Program-made: the position numbers and the translations under genes | Assembly (NCBI GenBank): GCA_017547525.1 | Contig: JAFYPL010000027.1 | Location: forward strand, 1-46,272 | DNA from: Oscillospiraceae bacterium | GTDB taxonomy: Bacteria > Bacillota > Clostridia > Oscillospirales > Ruminococcaceae | DNA: 46,272 bases | Reading direction: 5' to 3' | The notes under the pieces: generated by a model | The model's input: only the letters and a program-made list of their open reading frames with translations | What the model was told of the DNA's origin: nothing | The model's database searches: none | Part shown: positions 23,919 to 32,896 of the stretch, piece by piece | Layout: each line of letters opens with the position of its first letter | Numbering within the stretch: the stretch's first letter is position 1

Positions 23919-25514
23919 TTATTTTTTATGTTTATATTCGATATATTCATCGTATGTCATAGGTTTATCCACAATAGTACCATCTGGCAGTACTTCAATA
24001 ACGCGGTTTGCGATTGTCTGGATAAACTGATGGTCATGGGATGCGAAAAGAACAGTTCCTTTGAAATCCACGATACCATTGTTAACAGCTGTAATTGATT
24101 CAAGGTCAAGATGGTTAGTAGGCTGGTCAAGCATAATAACGTTTGCTTCTTTCATCATCATACGGCTGAGCATACATCTTACTTTTTCACCACCAGAAAG
24201 AACGTTTACCTTTTTGAAAACATCATCACCGCTGAACAGCATACGACCGAGGAATCCTCGCAGATAGCTGTCTGTCTGGTCTTTGGAATACTGACGCAAC
24301 CAGTCAATAATGCTGTCGTTGTTGTCTTTAAAGAATTCTGTATTATCTTTTGGGAAGTAGCTGCGTGAAGTGGAAACACCCCATTTGATACTACCTTCAT
24401 CTGGTTCCATTTCACCATTCAGGATTTTAAACAGAGCTGTCTGGCCTGCTTCGTTATCACCGATAAGAGCAATTTTATCAAGACGGTTGATAAAGAAAGA
24501 TACTTTATCCAATACTTTGATACCGTCAATAGTCTTGGATACTTCTTTTACTTCCAATACATCTTTACCTACTTCTCTGTCCTGTACAAAACCTACAAAT
24601 GGATATTTACGGGAAGATGCAGGCATTTCTTCCAGCTGGATATTATCCAGAATTTTCTTTCTGGATGTAGCCTGTTTGGATTTTGATTTATTGGCAGAGA
24701 ATCTGCGGATAAATTCTTCCAGCTGTTTGATTTTTTCTTCTTTTTTCTTGTTCTGGTTTTTGATAAGCTGGTTCATCAGCTGGCTGGATTCATACCAGAA
24801 ATCGTAGTTACCAGCATACATTTTTACTTTGTTGTAGTCAATATCTACTGTATGTGTGCAAACTGCATTCAGGAAGTGACGGTCATGGGAAACAACCAGT
24901 ACTGTGCCCGGGAAATCAATAATGAATTCTTCCAGCCATGTAATAGCATCGATGTCCAGGTCGTTGGTAGGTTCGTCCAGCAGAATGATACTTGGTTTAC
25001 CGAACAGTGCTTTTGCCAGCAGAACTTTAACTTTGTCGCGGCCTTTCAGGTTTTTCATCTGCATGTAGTGATATTCTTTATCTACACCCAGACCGTTCAG
25101 CAGCTGCAGTACTTCTGTTTCTGCTTCCCATCCATCCAGTTCAGCAAATTCGCCTTCCAGTTCAGCAGCTCTTTCGCCGTCTTCTTCAGAAAAATCAGGT
25201 TTTGCATACAGCTCATCCTTTTCTTTCATAATTTCATACAAGCGAGGGTTGCCCATAATAACAGTTTCCATTACAAAAAATTCATCATATTTGAAATGGT
25301 CCTGTTCCAGTACAGACATACGGGAATTTTTATCCATGAAAATTTCGCCTTTGGAAGGTTCGCGTACGCCGGATATAAATTTAAGCAGTGTTGATTTACC
25401 AGCACCATTAGCACCGATAATACCATAACAGTTGCCATCTTTAAAATCAAGGTTTACATCTTTGAATAAGGTCTGACCATCAAATTCATGTGTCAGGTCT
25501 TTAACTGTAAGCAT
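23919..25514 (-). CDS. ABC-F family ATP-binding protein (YbiT/YkpA-like)
   Basis: A 531-residue cytoplasmic protein with two ABC domains and no membrane part, of the ABC-F family that acts on ribosomes in translation or antibiotic protection. First domain: Walker A GANGAGKST (about 34-42), an unusual signature LKGRDKVKV, Walker B IILLDEPTNDLD. An alpha-helical linker rich in lysine (about 255-290) is followed by the second domain: degenerate Walker A GDNEAGQTALF in which the usual K is Q, signature LSGGEKVRC, and MLDQPTNHLD in which the usual E of DEP is Q. The second site may thus bind but hardly hydrolyse ATP. The branch resembles YkpA/YbiT proteins. Good AAAGGAGAA site. The convergent or following non-coding RNA lies downstream. 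Confidence 0.92.
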   Translation of the reverse strand: MLTVKDLTHEFDGQTLFKDVNLDFKDGNCYGIIGANGAGKSTLLKFISGVREPSKGEIFMDKNSRMSVLEQDHFKYDEFFVMETVIMGNPRLYEIMKEKDELYAKPDFSEEDGERAAELEGEFAELDGWEAETEVLQLLNGLGVDKEYHYMQMKNLKGRDKVKVLLAKALFGKPSIILLDEPTNDLDIDAITWLEEFIIDFPGTVLVVSHDRHFLNAVCTHTVDIDYNKVKMYAGNYDFWYESSQLMNQLIKNQNKKKEEKIKQLEEFIRRFSANKSKSKQATSRKKILDNIQLEEMPASSRKYPFVGFVQDREVGKDVLEVKEVSKTIDGIKVLDKVSFFINRLDKIALIGDNEAGQTALFKILNGEMEPDEGSIKWGVSTSRSYFPKDNTEFFKDNNDSIIDWLRQYSKDQTDSYLRGFLGRMLFSGDDVFKKVNVLSGGEKVRCMLSRMMMKEANVIMLDQPTNHLDLESITAVNNGIVDFKGTVLFASHDHQFIQTIANRVIEVLPDGTIVDKPMTYDEYIEYKHKK

Positions 25515-25693
25515 CTGATATTCTCCTTTATATTTTTCATTAACTTATTAAGTATACTATAGTTTTCTGAATTAGACAACTAAAATATAAAACTATTGTA
25601 TATATTGTTTATAATTTAATTTTAACATTGAATTGGCAGTATTACAACATTATAATATACATATACACTACTACAATTATCATGGAGGCCGAT

Positions 25694-27217
25694 ATGAGTT
25701 ATTCACCATCTCTCTCTTCTAATTTTAACGATACAAAAAACAGAAGCAAACTTATTTCTTCTTCTGGCATGTGCTCATTCTGCACAGAAGAATGTACTGG
25801 TACATGTGAACTGGGGCTTGCCGCTGTGAGAGGCAGCCAGACTGTTTATCCTACAAACACAGGTGCAAATCAGGTAGCCAGCGAAAAACAATATCCTATA
25901 GATTATTCTCACTTCAATATAAACGGGCATTGTTTCGGTGCTCATGGCACAAGACCTGTTTATGAAAAAGCCACTATTTATGATGTAAAACTGGAACGCA
26001 GCTATGGTATTGAAAACGAAGTGAAACTGGCTTTGCCATTCATGCTTCCTGCTGTTATCAAATTAAACTGGAAAGACTATTTTGCAGGCGCCGCTATGGC
26101 CGGTGTATGCGCCGTAATCGGCGAAGGTAGCCCAAGTAAAGATCCAGATCTGGAATATACCGACGGAAAAATCACAAAATTTGAAATGCTGGGCGAAATG
26201 TTTGATGCATTCAATAAATATTACCGTGGTTATGGCCAGATTATCCTGCAGTGTAATGTTGAAGATGATATGCAGGGTCTGCCTGAATACGCTATAGAAA
26301 ACCATGGTTGTGAAGCTATCGAATTTAAATTTGGCCAGTCTGCAAAAGGTGTACAGCCTGCCAGACTGTGTAAGGGCGGGTACGAAGAAGCTCTAAAAAA
26401 ACATGCAGCGGGACTCATAGTAAGACCTGACCCTTCTACAGATGAAATGAGAAAAAAACACGAAGATGGTTGCTGCCCTAATTTCTATGCTTATGACAGA
26501 CTGCCTTTATGGAACACAAAATTCATGATAAACCGAGTGAATGAACTCCGTGATATGGGGCTGAAAAATGTATATTTCAAATGTGCAGGCTATGACCCGC
26601 ACGATATGGAAACCGTCTTGCGTATTGCTGCACTTGCAGGTGTGGATATGGTTACATTTGATGGCGCTGGTGGCGGCAGCGGATATAGCCCTAACAAAAT
26701 GATGAATGAGTGGGCATTACCTACAGTATGTATGGAAGTGGCTGTAGCTGACATAGTTAACCGACTGGAAGACGAAGGACTGGACATGCCTGCAATAACT
26801 ATTACTGGTGGTATTGCTACCGAAGACCAGGCATACAAGGCACTGGCATTAGGCGAAGGTCATGTAACGGCTATAGGTATGTGCCGCGCAAGTATGGCAG
26901 CTGCCATGGCAGGCAAAAAAATCGGTGATATGATAAAAACTGGTGACGTACCAGAAAGATACAAACAGTATGGTTCCACTGTACAGGAAATATTCGCAGA
27001 CTTACCTGACCTGAGATATATTTATGGTAAAGAAGCTGATAACTTCCCAGCCGGTGCCATCGGAGTGTTCAGCTATCTGAACAAAATGGCTTTCGGACTG
27101 AAACACTTTGCTGCTCTGAACAGAAAATTTGACATCGATCTGGTAGATACTTCTGACCTTATTCCACTTACTAGAGATGCCAGAGAGCTGTTAAATGGCG
27201 AATGGTTTGACTATTGA
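25694..27217 (+). CDS. glutamate synthase large-subunit-like FMN protein with N-terminal Cys cluster
   Basis: A 507-residue protein with the TIM-barrel FMN-binding domain of glutamate synthase (GltB-like) but without the N-terminal amidotransferase or C-terminal domain. Typical elements are the barrel strands LPAVIKLNWKDYF, DGAGGGSGYSPNKMM near the FMN and TITGGIATEDQAYKALALG. An N-terminal C27-x2-C30-x3-C34-x3-C38 cluster probably binds an iron-sulphur centre. Start at 25694 was chosen for the GGAGG five bases before; in-frame ATGs further upstream are not conserved in character. No GltD-like partner is adjacent, so electron donor and reaction are unknown. Cytoplasmic. Confidence 0.88.
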   Translation: MSYSPSLSSNFNDTKNRSKLISSSGMCSFCTEECTGTCELGLAAVRGSQTVYPTNTGANQVASEKQYPIDYSHFNINGHCFGAHGTRPVYEKATIYDVKLERSYGIENEVKLALPFMLPAVIKLNWKDYFAGAAMAGVCAVIGEGSPSKDPDLEYTDGKITKFEMLGEMFDAFNKYYRGYGQIILQCNVEDDMQGLPEYAIENHGCEAIEFKFGQSAKGVQPARLCKGGYEEALKKHAAGLIVRPDPSTDEMRKKHEDGCCPNFYAYDRLPLWNTKFMINRVNELRDMGLKNVYFKCAGYDPHDMETVLRIAALAGVDMVTFDGAGGGSGYSPNKMMNEWALPTVCMEVAVADIVNRLEDEGLDMPAITITGGIATEDQAYKALALGEGHVTAIGMCRASMAAAMAGKKIGDMIKTGDVPERYKQYGSTVQEIFADLPDLRYIYGKEADNFPAGAIGVFSYLNKMAFGLKHFAALNRKFDIDLVDTSDLIPLTRDARELLNGEWFDY

Positions 27218-27228
27218 TAATTTTTTTA

Positions 27229-27255
27229 AATACAGGGTTGTTTCAACCCTGTATT
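27229..27255 (+). terminator. intrinsic terminator
   Basis: AATACAGGGTTG pairs with CAACCCTGTATT around a short TTT loop, followed by TATTTTG. Confidence 0.9.
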
Positions 27256-27300
27256 TATTTTGTAAAAGCACAAAATACTTTGATAATTAAATAACTTATA

Positions 27301-27329
27301 TTGTTTTTGTATACATTTAGTGGTACAAT
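27301..27329 (+). promoter_or_regulatory. extended -10 promoter of the MATE gene
   Basis: TTGTTT (27301-27306), 17 bases, then TGGTACAAT, an extended -10 (TACAAT 27324-27329). Confidence 0.7.
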
Positions 27330-27368
27330 TAAAAAGTTGTAAATTAATATGAGAAAAGGAGAAATATA

Positions 27369-28742
27369 ATGAGTATTAAAAGTATGTTTGTTACACGCGA
27401 CATGACAGAAGGCTCACCTTCCAAGAGAATTCTGGAATTCGCTATTCCTATGCTTATCGGTAATATTGCACAGCAGCTGTACAATACTGCTGACTCTGTT
27501 ATTGTAGGCCACTATGTAGGTGACAATGCTCTTGCTGCTGTAGGTAGCGCTATGCCTATCCTCAACCTGCTGCTGGCACTGTTTGTAGGTATTGCTACAG
27601 GTGCTGGTATCGTAGTATCCCAGAGTTTCGGTGCTAAAGACAGAGAAAAACTGACAATCAGCGTTGGCACATGTCTGGCTCTTTCACTGGTAGCTACTGT
27701 AGTTATCATGATTGTAGGCCCTATGATTACAAGACCTATGCTTGAAATGCTGGGTACACCTGCATCTATCATTGACTGGTGTACAAGCTATTTGAACATC
27801 TATTTCTACGGTATTATTGGTTTCTTTATGTATAACATGCTGTCCGGTATCCTCCGCGGTATGGGTGACAGTGCTTCTGCCCTGCTTTACCTGCTGGTTG
27901 CAGCTGTACTTAACGTAATTCTTGATATTGTTTTTGTTGCTAACTTTGGCATGGGTGTTGCTGGTGTTTCTCTGGCAACAGTTATCGCACAGGCAATTTC
28001 TGCTGTATTCTGTTATGTAAAACTGATTAAAATGACAGATACATTTGACTTGAGTATCAAAACTATAAAAATCAATAAAGAAATGGCAAAACGCATCATC
28101 AAAATCGGTGTTCCATCCGGTATCACACAGGCTATTATGTCTATGGCTGGTATGGTTGTTCTTAACCTCACAAATGCTATGGGTGAAATGGTTATTGCAT
28201 GTAACGTTATCGTTATGCGTGTTGACGGTTTTGCTATGATGCCTAACATGACATTCGGTCAGACAATGAGTGTTTACACTGGTCAGAACGTTGGCGGTAA
28301 CAGACCTGACAGAGTTCAGGATGGTATCAAAGCTGGTCTGAAAATTGCTCTGGGCTTCTCCACAGCAATCACACTGGTACTGGTAGTATTCGGTAAAGTA
28401 CTGTTTGGTTTCTTTACAAACACACCTGAACTGATCGAACTGGCTACAAACATGATCAGAGTTATGGCTGTAGGTTATATCTGCGTATCCGTAACACAGA
28501 TTCTGGGCGGTATCATGCGTGGTTGTGGTGATACAATGACTCCAATGTGGGTTTCTATGATTCAGACAATCCTGCTGCGTGTACCATTCGCTTACGTTGT
28601 TGCTTACCTCACAAGAAGCGCTGAATACCCACACGGTCACCCTGTTGCACTGTTTGGTTCCCTGCTGTTCTCATGGACAATCGGTATGGTTATCTCCATT
28701 ATCGCATTCCGTATGGGCAAATGGAAAAGAAAAATCCTGTAA
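27369..28742 (+). CDS. MATE family efflux transporter
   Basis: A 457-residue inner-membrane multidrug or metabolite antiporter of the MATE family with twelve predicted membrane helices. Family features include the start GSPSKRILEFAIPMLIGNIAQQLYNTADSV... region with VIVGHYVG, and in the second half GGIMRGCGDTMTPMW. It couples export to sodium or proton influx; the substrate is unknown. It has AAAGGAGAAA as ribosome site and its own promoter and terminator. Codon choice is strongly biased (for example CTG and GGT), more like a highly expressed gene than is usual for an exporter. Confidence 0.93.
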   Translation: MSIKSMFVTRDMTEGSPSKRILEFAIPMLIGNIAQQLYNTADSVIVGHYVGDNALAAVGSAMPILNLLLALFVGIATGAGIVVSQSFGAKDREKLTISVGTCLALSLVATVVIMIVGPMITRPMLEMLGTPASIIDWCTSYLNIYFYGIIGFFMYNMLSGILRGMGDSASALLYLLVAAVLNVILDIVFVANFGMGVAGVSLATVIAQAISAVFCYVKLIKMTDTFDLSIKTIKINKEMAKRIIKIGVPSGITQAIMSMAGMVVLNLTNAMGEMVIACNVIVMRVDGFAMMPNMTFGQTMSVYTGQNVGGNRPDRVQDGIKAGLKIALGFSTAITLVLVVFGKVLFGFFTNTPELIELATNMIRVMAVGYICVSVTQILGGIMRGCGDTMTPMWVSMIQTILLRVPFAYVVAYLTRSAEYPHGHPVALFGSLLFSWTIGMVISIIAFRMGKWKRKIL

Positions 28743-28760
28743 TATACAAGTTACATAAAA

Positions 28761-28787
28761 GACTGCATTATAATGCAGTCTTTTTTT
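28761..28787 (+). terminator. intrinsic terminator after the MATE gene
   Basis: GACTGCATTA and TAATGCAGTC form a perfect 10-base-pair stem directly followed by seven T. Confidence 0.95.
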
Positions 28788-28876
28788 ATTGATTTTAATC
28801 AAATAAAATGATAAAGTATATAATAGATAAATGTGATTTATGCGCTGAAATCACTCTATACGGAAAGGATATAATT

Positions 28877-30337
28877 ATGGAAAAAGACAGAAGATTTGAA
28901 AGCTGGGACAACTGCAGCACAATCATTGTTGGTAAAAACGCTTCCAAAACTGGCAGAGTTATTCTGGCCCACGGTGAAGATGACGTTAACACTGTTGTTC
29001 AGGTTCACAAAGTACCAAGAATGGAACACAAAGAAGGCGAAGTTCTGACATTCGACGACGGCACAGCAGTAGTACCACAGGTACCTGTAACATGGGGTTA
29101 TCTGTGGAGCGAACTCCGTTGCCCTGGCGGCGAACCATTTGCTGATGGTTTTGTAAACGAATGGGGCGTTGCAGTTGTATCTGACAGCTGTGTATCCACA
29201 AAAGAATCAAACCAGCCATATACAGGCGGTCTGGGTTATGGCATGAGAAGACTGATTGCAGAAAGATGCAAAACTGCAAGAGAAGGTGTTGAAGTTGCTG
29301 CACAGCTGATGAAAGAATTCGGATACCGCTCAACACGTTCATATCATATCGCTGATAAAGATGAAGGCTGGGTAATCCAGCTGACAGTTGGTAATAACTA
29401 TGTAGCAAGAAGAATTGATGATGATGAAATCTACTACATTCCTAACTGGCTGACACTTCATGAAGTAGACTTTACTGATACAGAACACAAAAAATACTAC
29501 TGGTCCGAAGACCTGGTAGGTTATGCTATCCGCAATGGCTGGTACACACCTGCTGTAGAAGGCGATTATTCTGACTTTGACTATGCTGCAGCATATCAGG
29601 GTGAAGGCAGTGACGTTAAATCCAACTGGGACCGTTCTGATATTGCATGGAGCATCATCACAGGTGGCGAACCAATGCCATACCGCACAACAGCTATTAA
29701 AGCACCAAGAAAATTTGGCGTAGAAGACCTGAAACCTATTCTGCGTGCTCATGGTCCTGAATATCCAGAAATGCTGGCTAAAGACCCTGCTGCTACACCA
29801 CACGTTTACTATGGTATCTGTCGTGACTGTACAATTGAAAGTATGATAGTTGAATTCCAGGACGACCCAGATCTGACAACTATCTGGAGAACAACTCTTC
29901 GCCCATGTGTAAGCCCATATCAGCCATGGTTTGCAGGCATTACATCTTCTCCAAAAGGTTGGTACTGGCTGGATGTTCCATCCACACAGTTCTCTCACCT
30001 GAAACCAGATATGGATGATTTCAAATATCATGGTGACAGAGCCTACTGGGCATTCCATATGCTGAATATGACTATGGAAATGAACTATTCCGTAGGTAAG
30101 GAACTTCTTGAAGAAGAAATCAAGAAAATGGAAGCAGAATGGGCTGCAACCGTTCCTATGGTAAGAGAAACATATACAAAACTGAAAGAAGTTAACCCTG
30201 AATATGCTAAATCTTTCCTGACTGACTATGTTCATTCACAGGCCGCAAAAACTTGGGACTGGGCTAACCAGATGACTCTGGCTATCGTAAACAAAAAAGA
30301 CCAGGAAAGCAGAGCTGCATGGAGATCAACATTATAA
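28877..30337 (+). CDS. C69 family dipeptidase (PepD-like)
   Basis: A 486-residue N-terminal-nucleophile peptidase of family C69, which includes Lactobacillus PepD and hydrolyses many dipeptides. The nucleophile is C13 in DNCSTIIVGKNAS, which becomes the N-terminus after loss of a short propeptide. Other family blocks are GFVNEWGVAVVSDSC, EGWVIQLTVGNNYVARR, and CRDCTIESMIVEF. Start at 28877 was chosen because of AAAGGA and the short propeptide; an upstream ATG at 28808 has no ribosome site. No signal peptide, so probably cytosolic. Codon use is strongly biased, as in highly expressed genes, which fits an organism that feeds on peptides. Confidence 0.93.
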   Translation: MEKDRRFESWDNCSTIIVGKNASKTGRVILAHGEDDVNTVVQVHKVPRMEHKEGEVLTFDDGTAVVPQVPVTWGYLWSELRCPGGEPFADGFVNEWGVAVVSDSCVSTKESNQPYTGGLGYGMRRLIAERCKTAREGVEVAAQLMKEFGYRSTRSYHIADKDEGWVIQLTVGNNYVARRIDDDEIYYIPNWLTLHEVDFTDTEHKKYYWSEDLVGYAIRNGWYTPAVEGDYSDFDYAAAYQGEGSDVKSNWDRSDIAWSIITGGEPMPYRTTAIKAPRKFGVEDLKPILRAHGPEYPEMLAKDPAATPHVYYGICRDCTIESMIVEFQDDPDLTTIWRTTLRPCVSPYQPWFAGITSSPKGWYWLDVPSTQFSHLKPDMDDFKYHGDRAYWAFHMLNMTMEMNYSVGKELLEEEIKKMEAEWAATVPMVRETYTKLKEVNPEYAKSFLTDYVHSQAAKTWDWANQMTLAIVNKKDQESRAAWRSTL

Positions 30338-30353
30338 TTTAACACATAATACT

Positions 30354-30383
30354 ACGGCGTGGCTTAGGTCACGCCGTTTATTT
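30354..30383 (+). terminator. intrinsic terminator after the dipeptidase gene
   Basis: ACGGCGTG and CACGCCGT form an eight-base-pair stem followed by TTATTTTT. Confidence 0.88.
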
Positions 30384-30525
30384 TTAGCTATATTCTTCCC
30401 TTCCCTGACTTACATTTTTTCAACTGAAATTAAAAATATATTTTACATTAAAAGTATTTTATATTCTGCTTTTATTTTGTATAATAAAACATGTATCATA
30501 AATCGTTTTTATAAGGAGATTTATA

Positions 30526-31206
30526 ATGATCTGGATTGTTGAAGATGATGCAAGCATCCGTGACATTGAATTATATGTACTTAACTCTGCAGGATTTCAG
30601 GTAAAAGGCTTTGAAGATGGTATTTCCGCTTGGGAAGCATTGAAAAAAGAAAAACCGGAACTTATTGTACTGGACCTTATGCTACCGGGAATGGATGGTA
30701 TTGAAATACTGACCAGAATGAAAGAGTCTGTAGATTTGTGCGATATTCCTGTCATCATGGCTACCGCCAAAGGTCAGGAGTACGACAGAATAAGAGGGCT
30801 GGATCTGGGTGCTGATGATTATCTGGTAAAGCCTTTCAGTGTAATGGAAATGGTTTCCCGTGTTAAGGCAGTATTACGCCGCAGTCAATCAAATCAGCCT
30901 TCTAACTTGCTCAAAACAGATGGTTTGGTTGTTAATCTGGATGAACATACCGTTGTGGCTGACGGCAATAAAATACAGTTAACTTTTAAAGAATTCGAAC
31001 TTCTTCGTATGTTTCTTTCTCACCCTGGCGTTGTATACACCAGAGAGCAGCTTTTCTCCCGTGTATGGCAAACAGACTATATTGGTGACTCACGTACACT
31101 GGATTCACATATCCGCACTCTACGACAGAAACTGGATAACTATGGCAAAATGATTGAAACAATACGCAATGTCGGCTATCGCTGGAGAACTGAATATGAC
31201 AAGTAA
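30526..31206 (+). CDS. OmpR/PhoB-type response regulator
   Basis: A 226-residue response regulator. The receiver domain (1-115) has the acidic pocket (E6, D7, D8), phosphoacceptor D50 (ELIVLDLMLPG) and K near 102 (GADDYLVKPFS); the C-terminal winged helix of OmpR/PhoB type spans about 125-222 (LTFKEFELLRMFL, HIRTLRQKLD, RNVGYRWR). It is phosphorylated by the sensor kinase encoded next, whose start overlaps it by 11 bases. A TATAAT (30480-30485) without a good -35 precedes it. PhoP-like in sequence, but no phosphate genes are adjacent. Confidence 0.94.
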   Translation: MIWIVEDDASIRDIELYVLNSAGFQVKGFEDGISAWEALKKEKPELIVLDLMLPGMDGIEILTRMKESVDLCDIPVIMATAKGQEYDRIRGLDLGADDYLVKPFSVMEMVSRVKAVLRRSQSNQPSNLLKTDGLVVNLDEHTVVADGNKIQLTFKEFELLRMFLSHPGVVYTREQLFSRVWQTDYIGDSRTLDSHIRTLRQKLDNYGKMIETIRNVGYRWRTEYDK

Positions 31207-32854
31207 AATTTTCAAATCTATACTTTCAGTTGTTATTGCTGTATTGATGTCCAGCCTTATAATAGTAACAGGTGTATTGTACAAATATTTTGGTAATGCA
31301 CAGGAAACTCAGCTGAAAGACGAGTTGAGTCTGGTTGCTATAGCTACTGAAGAGTTGGGTAAATCTTATCTTGAGAATCTGGATTCTGACCGGTACAGAC
31401 TGACATGGGTAAATAACGATGGTACTGTAATATTTGACAGTCATGCAGACATATCTGTTATGAGTAATCATCTGGACCGTGAAGAAATCAAAGAAGCTTT
31501 TTTGTATGGTGCTGGAAGCAGTTCCAGACAATCCAGTACACTTACAGAACAAACTATATATGAAGCCATCCGACTGAAAGATGGTAGCGTACTGCGTATA
31601 TCTGTAAGCAGGGCAACCGCCTTGGTGCTTGTAATAGATATGCTGCAGCCTGTTACTGTAATTCTTGTATTAGCAATAGGAATGTCTGCACTGCTGGCAA
31701 ATCGTATGGCAAAACGTGTGGTGGAACCACTGAACAAACTTAATCTGGAAGAACCAATGGAAAATGTTGCTTATGAGGAATTGTCTCCCCTGTTAAACCG
31801 CATTCATGCACAGCATCAGGAAATTAAATCACAGATGCAGGCACTTAAAAACAAGCAGAACGAATTCGAACAGATAACCGACAATATGAACGAAGCCTTG
31901 GTATTGCTTGATAATAGTGGTAAAGTTGTAAGCGTTAACCCTGCCGCAAAAAACCTGTTCGGTGTTGATGATGGCTGTATAGGCAAAGATTTTCTTTCTA
32001 TTGACCATAAAAAAGATATACGTCAAGCCATAGTCGAAACAATAGAATGTGGTCACGTTTATTTTTACAGTAAAAAAAATGGTCGAGATTACCAGTTTGA
32101 CTTAAGCCGCATTGACTCCTCCAGCGGCGTCCACGGTTTGGTTATACTTGCGTTTGATATTACAGATCAGGTAAACGCAGAAAAACATCGTCAGGAATTT
32201 ACCGCAAATGTGTCTCATGAACTGAAAACACCTCTGCAATCTATTATTGGTTCTGCTGAACTGATGGAAAATGGTATTGTAAAAGAGGAAGATATGCCTC
32301 GTTTCCTAAGTCATATACGCAAAGAAGCATCCAGACTGGTTTATCTGATAGAAGATATTATCAGATTGTCACAGCTTGACGAAGGTGCAGAGATGCCACG
32401 TGAAGATGTTTCCCTGCTGGCTATTTCCGAGGAAATATGTAATACACTTGCTGATTCAGCAACAAAGAAAAATGTTTCCCTTGTTATTGCAGGTGATAAT
32501 GGTATAATTCACGGTGTGCGCCGATTGCTTTATGAGATAATCTATAATCTTTGTGATAACGCTATTAAATATAATAACCCTGGTGGTACTGTAACCGTGA
32601 ATATATCCGATCTGCAGGATACAGTAAAAATCAGCGTATCTGATACCGGCATAGGTATGGCACCCGAACATCATGACAAAGTATTTGAACGTTTTTATAG
32701 AGTAGATAAAAGTCATTCAAAACAGTCAGGTGGTACAGGTCTTGGTCTTTCAATTGTAAAGCATGCTGTACAATATCATCATGGTAAAATAACCATAGAA
32801 AGTGAACTGAATAAAGGTACAACTGTTTCTGTTCTATTTGATAAAAAATCATAA
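31196..32854 (+). CDS. PhoR-like sensor histidine kinase
   Basis: A 552-residue membrane histidine kinase. Two membrane segments (about residues 9-30 and 150-172) enclose an extracytoplasmic sensor region with a cache-like pattern (ELGKSYLENLDSDRYRLTW, NNDGTVIFDSHAD). A linker, a PAS domain (about 225-325: EQITDNMNEALVLLDNSG, GVDDGCIGKDF), the HisKA domain with H341 in NVSHELKTPLQS, and the ATPase domain (NLCDNAIKYN, GIGMAPEHHDKVFERFYRVDKS, GTGLGLSIVKH) follow. The ATG at 31196 sits inside the regulator gene with GGAG upstream. The architecture is that of PhoR/WalK-like kinases; the signal is unknown. Confidence 0.93.
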   Translation: MTSKIFKSILSVVIAVLMSSLIIVTGVLYKYFGNAQETQLKDELSLVAIATEELGKSYLENLDSDRYRLTWVNNDGTVIFDSHADISVMSNHLDREEIKEAFLYGAGSSSRQSSTLTEQTIYEAIRLKDGSVLRISVSRATALVLVIDMLQPVTVILVLAIGMSALLANRMAKRVVEPLNKLNLEEPMENVAYEELSPLLNRIHAQHQEIKSQMQALKNKQNEFEQITDNMNEALVLLDNSGKVVSVNPAAKNLFGVDDGCIGKDFLSIDHKKDIRQAIVETIECGHVYFYSKKNGRDYQFDLSRIDSSSGVHGLVILAFDITDQVNAEKHRQEFTANVSHELKTPLQSIIGSAELMENGIVKEEDMPRFLSHIRKEASRLVYLIEDIIRLSQLDEGAEMPREDVSLLAISEEICNTLADSATKKNVSLVIAGDNGIIHGVRRLLYEIIYNLCDNAIKYNNPGGTVTVNISDLQDTVKISVSDTGIGMAPEHHDKVFERFYRVDKSHSKQSGGTGLGLSIVKHAVQYHHGKITIESELNKGTTVSVLFDKKS

Positions 32855-32857
32855 ATT

Positions 32858-32881
32858 AAAAGCCGCCATACGGCGGCTTTT
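32858..32881. terminator. bidirectional terminator
   Basis: AAAAGCCGCC pairs with GGCGGCTTTT around ATAC, with T-rich sequence on both sides; it ends the two-component unit and the convergent GH13 gene. Confidence 0.92.
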
Positions 32882-32896
32882 ATTATTTATTATCCT

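Noticed and set aside
27684-28640. A 318-codon minus-strand frame rich in H, N and C
   Set aside because: It is an exact shadow of the MATE gene with a composition unlike real proteins and no ribosome site.
29339-30235. A 298-codon minus-strand frame
   Set aside because: It is a shadow of the C69 dipeptidase gene, kept open by the codon bias of that gene.
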